From positions 1-13,983 of the forward strand of contig JAAYPD010000125.1 in the NCBI GenBank assembly GCA_012520015.1: a DNA stretch of 13,983 bases. Reading direction: 5' to 3'. Position numbers and translations under genes: made by a program. Source of the DNA: Methanomicrobiales archaeon (GTDB lineage: Archaea; Halobacteriota; Methanomicrobia; Methanomicrobiales; Methanospirillaceae). Of the stretch, positions 7,302-13,983 are shown one piece after another (the first letter of the stretch is position 1; every line of letters begins with the position of its first letter). A model generated the notes under the pieces. The model was not told the origin of the DNA. It made no database searches and worked only from the letters and a program-made list of their open reading frames with translations.

Positions 7302-8882
7302 TCAGAACGTGAATCTATTCATTGATCCTGAAATCTGGTCTGCAATATCGGCAACCTGATCCACAATTGTCTCAAGCTGTGAAATAAAAGTAGAAGTTTC
7401 ACTCGTTGCCCTGGCAGAGTCAGCAGCTTCATTAGCAGTATCTTTCAGCATTGCAGACACTTCATGCATACTGCTTGTTATCTCTTCGACAGCAGCAGCC
7501 TGCTCTTCATTCATACTTGCAACCTGTTCAATGTTCATAGATATCTCTTCCACAGAACCAGCCAGCCGGCCAAAAACCGCGAGTGTGTCAGATAAGAGGA
7601 TGTTACCATCACGAACCGCCAGGGTGGCGCCATTTACTGCATCAGCTGCCTTCCGGGACTGCTTCTGAAGATTATTTATCATATCGGTTATCTTCTCTGC
7701 GGACTGGCGGGACTCGAGGGCAAGGGCTTTGACTTCTGAGGCAACCACGGCAAAACCTCTACCCATCTCACCAGCACGGGCAGCTTCAATTGCAGCATTA
7801 AGCGCCAGAAGATTGGTCTGGTTTGCAATATCAGTTATCAAACGGACAATCTCATTTATCTTTTTCATCTCGCCCTGTATGTCCCCGATAAGATGGTCAG
7901 CTTCTTCAGCGCTGGAGATGATAAGGTCCATCCCCTGCTCAGCTTTTTTTGCAAAGTCCGATCCTTCCCTTGCCATCTCCGTTCCTTCATGAGCAAGACG
8001 CGAAACAGACTCGGCCTTTTGGGATACGTCTCCGACCGTCACTGACAGATCTTCCATTGCACGAAGGACCTGTCTTACACCGGCATCACTCTGCTCGGTA
8101 TTTTCAGATACAGCATTCGAGTTCCTCGCAACCTGCTGGGAACTGCTGGCAACTTTCTGTACGCTGGCATTTGCCTGATCAACATTTTCGGACAGGTCAG
8201 CAACCTGGTCATTAATGATCCGGAGAGCGTCATGAACCTGGTTACCAATAGCATTTAAAGAATTCTTCAACTCTCCCCATTCACCCCTGCATTGAACTGA
8301 TTCTTCAAACTTTGTAGAAAAATCATAAGATGCATATCCAGATAAAACACGAATGGTCTCATTTACCGGGCAGGTAAATGATCCGATCAGAATATTGAGA
8401 TCTGATGCGATCTCCTTATATACTCCGGCGTGCCGGGCCAAATCAATATTAGTATCAAGCTTCCCATCCGCTATGCTTTTTGCTGCATCAGAGACACTTC
8501 CATGCAGATTTTGTAGTGCGCTTATTAACTTATCGTGTGACTCCTGCATGTCATGAAAAAGTTTTTTCAGTGCAGGATCTTTGCTTTCATGTGCAAACCG
8601 GACCTTTTTCGTGATATCTCCATTACCAGCCCGGCTTATCGCGCTGACGATCTCGTTTACTGATTCTGTTAAACCGGTTAATGACTCTTCACATTCGCTG
8701 ACCTTAGTATCATGTTCCTTAGTAACCCTGACAATTTCATGCTGGCAGAGGTCCAGTATTTCATTAATCAGGGATGCAAGATCTCCGGTTCCGTCAGTAA
8801 GGGCAGAGGGAGAAATTCTGGCATCAAACCTTCCATTTTTAATATGTGTAATAATTGAAGAGACCTCTGATGATAATTCCAT
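7302..8882 (-). CDS. Cytoplasmic methyl-accepting chemotaxis protein with poly-HAMP-like N-terminus
   Basis: A 526-residue chemoreceptor that should signal to CheA/CheW. The C-terminal half is a classic MCP signalling hairpin, with the highly conserved tip around 345-390 (including NQTNLLALNAAIEAARAGE and GRGFAVVASEVKALA), flanked by coiled-coil methylation-type helices rich in Ala, Gln, Glu and Ser. The N-terminal half has no transmembrane helix. It instead shows about four HAMP-like modules near 8-50, 77-125, 128-175 and 175-225, each with a G-[RDK]-[FIL]-[DT]-type turn or a related one. It is therefore a soluble receptor for an internal signal, or for one delivered by a partner protein. 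No C-terminal CheR-docking pentapeptide is visible. I chose the ATG at 8880-8882, since GAGGG lies about 7 nt upstream; an in-frame TTG two codons earlier is too close to that site. It is divergent from the ATP synthase operon. Confidence 0.93.
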   Translation of the reverse strand: MELSSEVSSIITHIKNGRFDARISPSALTDGTGDLASLINEILDLCQHEIVRVTKEHDTKVSECEESLTGLTESVNEIVSAISRAGNGDITKKVRFAHESKDPALKKLFHDMQESHDKLISALQNLHGSVSDAAKSIADGKLDTNIDLARHAGVYKEIASDLNILIGSFTCPVNETIRVLSGYASYDFSTKFEESVQCRGEWGELKNSLNAIGNQVHDALRIINDQVADLSENVDQANASVQKVASSSQQVARNSNAVSENTEQSDAGVRQVLRAMEDLSVTVGDVSQKAESVSRLAHEGTEMAREGSDFAKKAEQGMDLIISSAEEADHLIGDIQGEMKKINEIVRLITDIANQTNLLALNAAIEAARAGEMGRGFAVVASEVKALALESRQSAEKITDMINNLQKQSRKAADAVNGATLAVRDGNILLSDTLAVFGRLAGSVEEISMNIEQVASMNEEQAAAVEEITSSMHEVSAMLKDTANEAADSARATSETSTFISQLETIVDQVADIADQISGSMNRFTF

Positions 8883-8930
8883 ATTCAATCCCTCTGTTTA
8901 GTTCCTACACATTATCTCATCATGGAACCC

Positions 8931-8940
8931 TATTAATTTT
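8931..8940 (-). promoter_or_regulatory. Candidate TATA box for the chemoreceptor gene
   Basis: The minus strand reads AAAATTAATA about 50 nt upstream of the chosen ATG. This spacing fits a short leader carrying the GAGGG ribosome-binding site. The match is weak and could be chance in AT-rich DNA. Confidence 0.28.
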
Positions 8941-9030
8941 TGTTGGACCCGCCTTGCCCCCGCTCTTTCTGTCTGCTGTGGGATCAAGCTCAGATGATTC
9001 CTGATTCACTTCCGGAGTTAAAACAATAAC

Positions 9031-9038
9031 AAATATAC
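9031..9038 (+). promoter_or_regulatory. Candidate TATA box for the ATP synthase operon
   Basis: AAATATAC is a good archaeal TATA-like box, preceded by a purine-rich stretch (AAAACAATAA) that could act as a TFB-recognition element. A start near 9060-9065 would leave a leader of about 25 nt with the strong ribosome-binding site AGAGGAGGG at 9074-9082. Confidence 0.5.
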
Positions 9039-9086
9039 TCATGACTGTCCACTTTAGTAATGTACCATCAATGAGAGGAGGGTTGG

Positions 9087-9416
9087 ATGAAAATTGAGGT
9101 CTTGAAGGATATCAGACTTGCAGAAGAAGACTACAAAAAAATGATTTCAGAGGCACAGGAAAAGCGCAAAACAATTACAACCAGTGCCGAACTCGAGGCA
9201 GACAACATGATCCAGCAGGCCCGTGAAGATGCTGAAGAGTTCAAAAAACAGCGGATTGCAGATGCACGGAAAGAAGCTGATAACCGTTATCAGCGGATTG
9301 TCAGTGACGGAAAGGCTGAAGCAATGGCTCTGGAAAATAAGGGGCGGCAAAATCTGCCAAAAGCGGTTGACCTGCTCGTTTCACGGTTCCGGGAGCAGCT
9401 CCATGTTTCATCCTGA
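9087..9416 (+). CDS. ahaH: A1AO ATP synthase subunit H (peripheral stalk)
   Basis: A 109-residue, almost wholly helical, charged protein with the alternating Ala/Glu/Lys pattern of the peripheral-stalk H (G) subunit, for example EAEAMALE-like and AREDAEEFKK-like segments. It should pair with AhaE as a right-handed coiled coil that tethers the catalytic head to subunit a. The length matches the family, around 100-110 residues. It is first in the operon, with a strong ribosome-binding site (GGAGG) and a TATA candidate upstream. Its end overlaps the likely start of ahaI by 14 bp. The identification rests on composition, length and operon position rather than on catalytic residues. Confidence 0.9.
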   Translation: MKIEVLKDIRLAEEDYKKMISEAQEKRKTITTSAELEADNMIQQAREDAEEFKKQRIADARKEADNRYQRIVSDGKAEAMALENKGRQNLPKAVDLLVSRFREQLHVSS

Positions 9417-11403
9417 GTCAATGAGCAGACTGCTCATCGTCGCATCCAAGCAGCAACTCGAGCCAGTCATAACTGAACTTTACCGGATGAACATCTTTCA
9501 TATCGATGATTACATCGAGAAGGGAGATGACGAATGGGAAGGGTTCAGGATTGGTATGCCACTTGCCGGGGCCGATGTTACATCCGCGGCACTTGTGAAG
9601 ATACGATCAATTGCCAGTGCATTTGGTATCAGTAAAGATGATATAAATGAATCAGAACGTTCATCAATTCTTGAACTTAAACGACGGATTGAGCAGGATC
9701 TTCCTGCCATTGCCGAAGAGGTTGAAAAACTCCTTTCAAACAGAAACAGGCTGGAGTCAGCAACCAAGGAATATGAACAGAAAATTGATTCATTACGTCC
9801 CTTTACTGATGCGCCTGCGCCACTGGAACTACTGCAGGGCTTTGATACCATCAGTTTCATCGCCGGGTATGCAAAAGAGCCGGTTAATCTGTCAGTTCCC
9901 CATGAAAAATGGGAGAGCTCTTCAAAAACCAGCAATTTAACAATCCTGGCAGTAAAAAACTCAGATGTTTCAACAGCAGAGAAGGAACTACTTGAATTCC
10001 AGTTTCAGAAGATCCAGATACCCCAGGAATCAGGATCTGCTTCCCAGATCATTCAGGAATATGGACAGAGGATCGAGGAACTGAAAAAGGAGATTGCAGA
10101 AATTTCTGCACAGATGGAGACAATTAAAAACCGGCATGAATTTTTCCTGATGTCTTCGGAAGAATTCCTGACAGGAGATGTAGAGCAGGCAGAGGCACCT
10201 TTACGGTTTGCTACTTCTGAACATGCATTCTCCGTAACCGGCTGGGTTCCATCAAGCAAGGTTTCAAAAGTATTTGAAAACATGGACAAGGTATGTGCAG
10301 GCAAAGTGTATGTCTCTGAACTTGAAGTTGAGGACTACAATGAGATGCCTCCGGTTGAATATCACAACCCGGATTTTGCACACCCGACCGAGTTGTTCAT
10401 GGACCTTTATTCACGTCCCAGATATACAGAACTGGACCCGTCATTGCTGATGGCCATAGTATTTCCGATAATGTTCGGACTTATTCTGGGAGATGTTGGA
10501 TATGGTACTGTTCTCCTGGTTATGTCCTTAGGTCTTCGTTCCCTTGTCAGGGGCAGCGAAGCAGGGATGCAGTTAATTGCAATATTGCGTAACTGTAGTA
10601 TCAGCAGCATATTTTTCGGGATTTTCTTCGCAGAAATCTTTGGTTTTTCACTTCCATGGGAACCGTTCTGGCTTTCGCGCCACATTAACGTCGGTGGATC
10701 AGGCGCGGCAGAACATGGAGTGGCAGCAGCTGAGCATGTATCGCATATTCCACAACTGCTTGTATTGTCTATCTGGATTGGTATACTGCATATCACTCTT
10801 GCAAGACTCTGGGGAGTTCGCAATGCAGCAGTTATGGAAAAAGGCCACCACGGGAACCTGAAAATGTTTGCAAACATTGGATGGATCATGGTAATGTGGG
10901 GCATCCTCATCGCAATCTGGGCAAATTTCACAATCCCGTTAATGCCTGACTTATCAGGAACGCCGGAGCTTTTTGCCGGTTTAAACATCTCAACCATCGC
11001 AGGGATTGTTATCCTGGTACTGGGTCTTGTGTTCATCGCAAGAGAAAATGCTCTGGATCTTTTGGAAATTCCGACAATCATCAGTAATGTATTATCATAT
11101 ACCCGTCTGATTGCAGTCGGTCTCTCTTCCGTCGCTATAGCGATGGTTACTAATTTCATCGCTATTGACATGATTATTAATCCACAACTGGCAAATCTTT
11201 CAATCCTAGGTGTTATCCTTATCATTGCAGGATTGGTAGTATTCCTCTTTGGTCACATCCTTAACACCGCATTAGGTCTTCTGGGTGGCGGATTACATCC
11301 TCTTCGTCTTCACTATGTCGAATTCTTTACAAAGTTTTACCGTGGAGGCGGGAAGAAATACAGCCCGTTTGGAATGATTAGAAAGTTAACTGAACAAAAT
11401 TAA
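9403..11403 (+). CDS. ahaI: A1AO ATP synthase subunit I (membrane subunit a)
   Basis: A 666-residue stator subunit that forms the ion half-channels facing the c-ring. Residues 1 to about 340 are the cytoplasmic arm with coiled-coil segments. The C-terminal half is the membrane domain, opening at SLLMAIVFPIMFGLILGDVG with the hallmark FGLILGDVGYG (358-368). The essential ion-translocation arginine is most likely Arg568 in SYTRLIAVGLS, matching yeast Vph1 Arg735. A second conserved Arg635 sits in HPLRLHYVEFF near the C-terminus, as in V-type a subunits. The open frame extends upstream to 9223, but that stretch is antiphase with ahaH. I chose the ATG at 9403 (GGGAG about 7 nt upstream), overlapping ahaH by 14 bp. 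An ATG at 9421 (MSRLLIVAS) also matches the usual family N-terminus and cannot be excluded. Confidence 0.95.
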   Translation: MFHPESMSRLLIVASKQQLEPVITELYRMNIFHIDDYIEKGDDEWEGFRIGMPLAGADVTSAALVKIRSIASAFGISKDDINESERSSILELKRRIEQDLPAIAEEVEKLLSNRNRLESATKEYEQKIDSLRPFTDAPAPLELLQGFDTISFIAGYAKEPVNLSVPHEKWESSSKTSNLTILAVKNSDVSTAEKELLEFQFQKIQIPQESGSASQIIQEYGQRIEELKKEIAEISAQMETIKNRHEFFLMSSEEFLTGDVEQAEAPLRFATSEHAFSVTGWVPSSKVSKVFENMDKVCAGKVYVSELEVEDYNEMPPVEYHNPDFAHPTELFMDLYSRPRYTELDPSLLMAIVFPIMFGLILGDVGYGTVLLVMSLGLRSLVRGSEAGMQLIAILRNCSISSIFFGIFFAEIFGFSLPWEPFWLSRHINVGGSGAAEHGVAAAEHVSHIPQLLVLSIWIGILHITLARLWGVRNAAVMEKGHHGNLKMFANIGWIMVMWGILIAIWANFTIPLMPDLSGTPELFAGLNISTIAGIVILVLGLVFIARENALDLLEIPTIISNVLSYTRLIAVGLSSVAIAMVTNFIAIDMIINPQLANLSILGVILIIAGLVVFLFGHILNTALGLLGGGLHPLRLHYVEFFTKFYRGGGKKYSPFGMIRKLTEQN

Positions 11404-11426
11404 ATAAAAAATTAAGGTGAAAAATT

Positions 11427-11678
11427 ATGACAGCAGAAACTATGACAGTTGAAATAGCACAGGCATCAGCAGCAGGATTAAAAGCAATCGGAGCAGGAAT
11501 CGCAGTTGGTCTTACGGGATTGGGTGCAGGAATCGGTGAAATGAGTATCGGTGCAGCAGCAGTGGGAGCAGTTGCAGAAAATAAAGATATATTTGGTATC
11601 GCACTCCTCTTTACCGTTTTACCAGAAACTATCGTAATTTTTGGTCTTGTTGTTGCACTTCTTCTCATGTTCCAGTAA
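11427..11678 (+). CDS. ahaK: A1AO ATP synthase proteolipid subunit K (rotor subunit c)
   Basis: An 83-residue, two-helix proteolipid that would form the ion-translocating c-ring. Helix 1 is Gly/Ala-rich with the packing pattern GLGAGIGEMSIG (31-42). A polar loop follows (AENKD, 50-54), then helix 2 with the carboxylate motif LPETIVIFGL (65-74), in which Glu67 is the expected ion-binding residue. Aligned by eye with a Na+-type F-ATPase c subunit, Glu38 falls at the helix-1 position usually held by Gln, so two carboxylates may face the site. This is a single hairpin, not the duplicated V-type form. A ribosome-binding site (AAGGTGA, 11414-11420) lies 6 nt before the ATG. It follows ahaI by 23 bp, and ahaE begins 13 bp after it. 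Codon use resembles its neighbours. Confidence 0.96.
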   Translation: MTAETMTVEIAQASAAGLKAIGAGIAVGLTGLGAGIGEMSIGAAAVGAVAENKDIFGIALLFTVLPETIVIFGLVVALLLMFQ

Positions 11679-11691
11679 ATGAGGAAAAAAC

Positions 11692-12267
11692 ATGGGACTG
11701 GATGCAGTCATTGCAGAGATCAAAGAAAAAGGACGAAATGAAGCGGAAGCTATCATCCAGGGCGGTAATTCACGAAAAGATGAATTACTTGGGGCTGCAA
11801 AGCAGGAGATTGAACTGCTTAAACAGTCTGTGAAAGATGATGTGGAGAAAAATCTCTCCCAAATCATTTCTCAGGAGGAGGCAGCAGCCCATCTGGTCGT
11901 AAAACGTCAGATACTAAATACACAAAAGGATCTGATGGACCAGGTTTACAGCCAGGCACTTGAAAAAATTTTGGAAATGCCTGAGTCTTTTCACAAGGAA
12001 GCTATCACTTCTATGCTTAAAAAAGCAGAAGGGGAGATTCCAAAAGGAAAAGTAAGCTGCGCCTTGCGCGATGAAAAGATCCTTAAAAAACTTCTGAAAG
12101 AGTCCGAGTTCTCTGCATATAAATTTGGCTCAGTCATCGAAATTGACGGTGGAGTTATAGTCGAAAGTGATGATGGTCAATTACAGGTAGACTATAGTTA
12201 TCGAACTTTCCTAAACCAGGTTTGGGAATCAGGATTAAAAGACGCATCAGATCTGCTCTTCGCATGA
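11692..12267 (+). CDS. ahaE: A1AO ATP synthase subunit E (peripheral stalk)
   Basis: A 191-residue peripheral-stalk subunit, the helical partner of AhaH. The N-terminal half (about 1-100) is a long charged helix, and the C-terminal half is the globular head-binding domain. The family signature GGVIVESDDGQLQVDYSYRT is at about 152-171, followed by a closing helix. The length is typical, close to 190-200 residues. GAGG lies 7 nt upstream of the ATG. It follows ahaK by 13 bp and precedes ahaC by 16 bp, consistent with co-transcription. Confidence 0.94.
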   Translation: MGLDAVIAEIKEKGRNEAEAIIQGGNSRKDELLGAAKQEIELLKQSVKDDVEKNLSQIISQEEAAAHLVVKRQILNTQKDLMDQVYSQALEKILEMPESFHKEAITSMLKKAEGEIPKGKVSCALRDEKILKKLLKESEFSAYKFGSVIEIDGGVIVESDDGQLQVDYSYRTFLNQVWESGLKDASDLLFA

Positions 12268-12283
12268 TCACAAGGGGAAAAAA

Positions 12284-13339
12284 ATGGCTCATTACCGTGG
12301 CGGTCCGGCTCCTTATATTTATGTAAGCACACGTTTGCGTGTCAGGAAAGCCAAACTGCTTCCCCCTGAAGAGTATCAAAGGTTACTCAATATGAGTCTT
12401 CCTGAGATAATTCGTCTGATTGGAGAGACAGAATATCAGAAAGAGGTTGATGAACTGGGAACCTCTTTTGAAGGTATTGATCTGATTGAAGAAGCTCTTT
12501 CCTGGAACCTGGCAAAAGAATACCAGCGGGTCATTGATCTTACTCCTGGTGCCCTGAAAGAATTCACAATGGCATACCTGCGCAGGTGGGATATCTATAA
12601 TGTCCTTACGATTCTTCGTGGGAAGATGCAGGGATTGAAAGAAGGAAAGATTAAAGAAGTGCTCATTCCAGCCGGAAGCCTTGACCGGACAATTCTTGAC
12701 CGGATATTAAAAGAAGAAAACTGCGAAAATGTTGCGGATTCACTCAAGTCATGGAAGATGTACCCGATAATCGCCGCCGAGATCTCTGAAGGCTGCTCTA
12801 TCGGTTCATTCTCCAAACTTGAGAACGAACTGTACAAACGGTTATATGCAGATCTTCTTCAGGTAGCAAATAAAGGCTTAAAAGGAGGGGACCAGTTCCT
12901 GAAGTTTGTCCAGCTGGAGATTGATGTGAAAAATATCAAGACGCTCTTTCGGATGAGAGGTGACGGGAGTGAAGAAGATGCAAGGAAATTTTTCATACCT
13001 GGCGCCACGTTTACACCTGAAGAGCTGCAGCAGATGAACCTGATGGCTAACAGGAATGAAGTGATTGATACCCTTTTATTAAAAATTAAAGGGAAATCAG
13101 TCCAGGTTGCCCTGGAAGAATTAAGAACGGAAAAATCCGAGCAGGAAGTTGATGCTGAACTTACAAGAACACAGCTCGAACGAATGGAGCAACTTTCAAA
13201 GATTAATCCATTCTCAATTCATCCTATCCTGGTGTTTCTTGAGAAGAAAAAACACGAAGTATTTAATTTACGGGCAATCGCCCGAGGTAAAGAATCCCGA
13301 TTATCAAGTGATACCATAGAGAGATACCTGGTGATTTAA
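12284..13339 (+). CDS. ahaC: A1AO ATP synthase subunit C (central stalk, V-type d homologue)
   Basis: A 351-residue, all-helical soluble subunit that sits on top of the c-ring and transmits rotation to the central shaft. Recognisable features include the N-terminal YVSTRLRVRKAKLLPPEEYQ segment (about 13-32), the LRRWDIYNVLTILRGK stretch near 98-113 and the later KFVQLEIDVKNIKTLFRMR segment, all typical of subunit C/d. The length matches the family, around 350 residues. A GGGG ribosome-binding site lies 6 nt before the ATG. It follows ahaE by 16 bp, and its stop is separated from the ahaF ATG by a single base, indicating tight coupling. Confidence 0.95.
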   Translation: MAHYRGGPAPYIYVSTRLRVRKAKLLPPEEYQRLLNMSLPEIIRLIGETEYQKEVDELGTSFEGIDLIEEALSWNLAKEYQRVIDLTPGALKEFTMAYLRRWDIYNVLTILRGKMQGLKEGKIKEVLIPAGSLDRTILDRILKEENCENVADSLKSWKMYPIIAAEISEGCSIGSFSKLENELYKRLYADLLQVANKGLKGGDQFLKFVQLEIDVKNIKTLFRMRGDGSEEDARKFFIPGATFTPEELQQMNLMANRNEVIDTLLLKIKGKSVQVALEELRTEKSEQEVDAELTRTQLERMEQLSKINPFSIHPILVFLEKKKHEVFNLRAIARGKESRLSSDTIERYLVI

Positions 13340-13340
13340 C

Positions 13341-13643
13341 ATGGAGATCGCAGTAATCGGAAATAGTGAATTTATCCTTGGGTTCAGACTGGCCGGAATT
13401 ACAAAGACCTACGCGGCAGAATGTGAAGAAAAAGTTGTTGAATATGTAAACAGGGTTTTGGATAACAGTTCAATCGGAATTCTGGTTCTAAACAGCAGCG
13501 ATATGGCAAAAATTCCAGTACGACTCCGTACTACCCTCGAAAACTCAGTTCACCCGACGGTTATTACACTTGGTGAGGAGGAAGGCGGTTTGTCTATGCG
13601 GGAGAGAATTAAACGATCAGTGGGTGTTGATCTGTGGAAGTAA
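13341..13643 (+). CDS. ahaF: A1AO ATP synthase subunit F (central stalk)
   Basis: A 100-residue Rossmann-like small subunit that binds the central rotor shaft. The N-terminus MEIAVIGNSEFILGFRLAGI is the classic subunit F opening, followed by IGILVLNSSD (44-53) and a C-terminal helix with MRERIKRSVGVDLWK (86-100). The length is as expected. It starts one base after ahaC. Its end overlaps the likely GTG start of ahaA by 10 bp. Confidence 0.96.
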   Translation: MEIAVIGNSEFILGFRLAGITKTYAAECEEKVVEYVNRVLDNSSIGILVLNSSDMAKIPVRLRTTLENSVHPTVITLGEEEGGLSMRERIKRSVGVDLWK

Positions 13644-13983
13644 AACGAACCAAAGGGGTTTTAAAGAGAATTGCAGGACCTGTCGTCACTGCAGTCAATC
13701 TCGACGCACATATGTATGATGTGGTTAAAGTCGGAGATGAGCAGCTGATGGGTGAGGTCATCAAGATCAAGGGTGAGGATATTATCATCCAGGTCTATGA
13801 AGATACCTCGGGTATCAAGCCTGGTGAACCGGTAGAAAATACTGGTCTTTCGCTATCAGTTGAACTTGGACCAGGGCTTCTGACCAGTATTTATGATGGT
13901 ATTCAGCGTCCTCTTGAAGTGCTGGTTGAGAAGATGGGAGACTTTATTGAGCGTGGAGTTACTGCTCCCGGTCTTTCTCATGA
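13634..13983 (+). CDS. ahaA: A1AO ATP synthase catalytic subunit A, N-terminal part only
   Basis: The first 116 codons of the catalytic subunit; the window ends inside the gene. The translation from the GTG at 13634 reads as the family N-terminal beta-barrel, with KRIAGPVVTAVNLDAHMYDV from residue 11, then a GDEQLMGEVIKI strand and YEDTSGIKPGEPV. The IYDGIQRPLEVL segment follows near residues 95-106. The P-loop and the A-subunit-specific insert lie beyond the edge. I chose the GTG because it gives the usual N-terminal length; it overlaps ahaF by 10 bp, suggesting translational coupling. ahaB and ahaD probably follow outside the window, inferred from the usual methanogen gene order. Confidence 0.95.
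   Translation, partial: MEVKRTKGVLKRIAGPVVTAVNLDAHMYDVVKVGDEQLMGEVIKIKGEDIIIQVYEDTSGIKPGEPVENTGLSLSVELGPGLLTSIYDGIQRPLEVLVEKMGDFIERGVTAPGLSH

Larger units (their letters stand above)
8883..9086. promoter_or_regulatory. Divergent intergenic region between chemoreceptor and ATP synthase operon
   Basis: These 204 bp separate the minus-strand chemoreceptor from the plus-strand ATP synthase operon and hold both promoters (listed separately). The centre (about 8945-9020) is less AT-rich and contains no repeat or RNA structure that I can recognise. No credible gene is present. Confidence 0.5.

Noticed and set aside
9041..9097. Small out-of-frame leader ORF (18 codons) running into the ahaH start
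   Set aside because: The best TATA box (9031-9038) would start transcription after its ATG, and its tail is simply the ribosome-binding site region of ahaH. There is no independent support.
9223..9402. Upstream extension of the ahaI open frame, giving a 726-residue product
   Set aside because: It overlaps ahaH in another frame, the added residues do not resemble subunit a, and suitable starts exist at 9403 and 9421.
10407..11225. A 272-codon open frame on the minus strand inside ahaI
   Set aside because: It is wholly antisense to the conserved membrane domain of subunit a, with its essential Arg and GDVGYG motif. The antisense translation has no family features.
1..13983. CRISPR array, tRNA/rRNA genes, insertion sequences or attachment sites
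   Set aside because: I saw no regularly spaced direct repeats, no tRNA-like cloverleaf or rRNA sequence, no transposase-like protein and no terminal inverted repeats. Coding density is high and uniform.

Overview
The window looks like a chromosomal segment from a methanogenic euryarchaeon. The best evidence is an archaeal A1AO ATP synthase operon in the order H-I-K-E-C-F-A, preceded by archaeal type IV filament/secretion-type genes (FlaI/FlaJ and FlaH/KaiC-like) and a methyl-accepting chemotaxis protein. Ribosome-binding sites are G-rich, TATA-like boxes precede several genes, and TTG and GTG starts occur. A Methanomicrobiales member, possibly Methanospirillum-like, is my inference from gene content and style. 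No marker gene in the window proves it.

Layout. (1) Positions 1-1001, minus strand: two RecA/KaiC/FlaH-like ATPase genes overlapping by 4 bp; the second is cut by the window edge. (2) Positions 1002-1230: a divergent promoter region with several short perfect inverted repeats. (3) Positions 1231-5084, plus strand: a FlaI/GspE-type secretion ATPase with a long Lys-rich N-terminal extension, overlapping by 4 bp a polytopic FlaJ/GspF-type platform protein that carries two tandem T2SSF domains. (4) Positions 5099-7147, minus strand: a very long coiled-coil protein with a small C-terminal HEAT-like helical domain, converging on the FlaJ-like gene with only 14 bp between them. (5) Positions 7302-8882, minus strand: a soluble methyl-accepting chemotaxis protein with a chain of HAMP-like modules and no transmembrane segment. 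(6) Positions 9087-13983, plus strand: the ATP synthase operon, cut inside the catalytic A subunit.

How the genes could work together. The AhaH-I-K-E-C-F-A products build the energy-conserving rotary ATP synthase: a and c are the membrane motor, E and H the peripheral stalk, C and F the central stalk, A the catalytic head. This part is well established. The left half reads as an uncharacterised type IV filament or secretion-like machine, with motor ATPase, platform and two FlaH-like ATPases. No pilin, archaellin or prepilin peptidase gene is visible, so its cargo is unknown. The cytoplasmic chemoreceptor and the coiled-coil/HEAT protein are neighbours that might belong to the same cell-surface or polar system, but that link is inference from proximity only.

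The points most worth checking are the degenerate Walker A motif in one FlaH-like protein, the repeated IK(V/L)P motifs in the FlaI-like extension, and a two-glutamate ion-site pattern in the AhaK rotor subunit.
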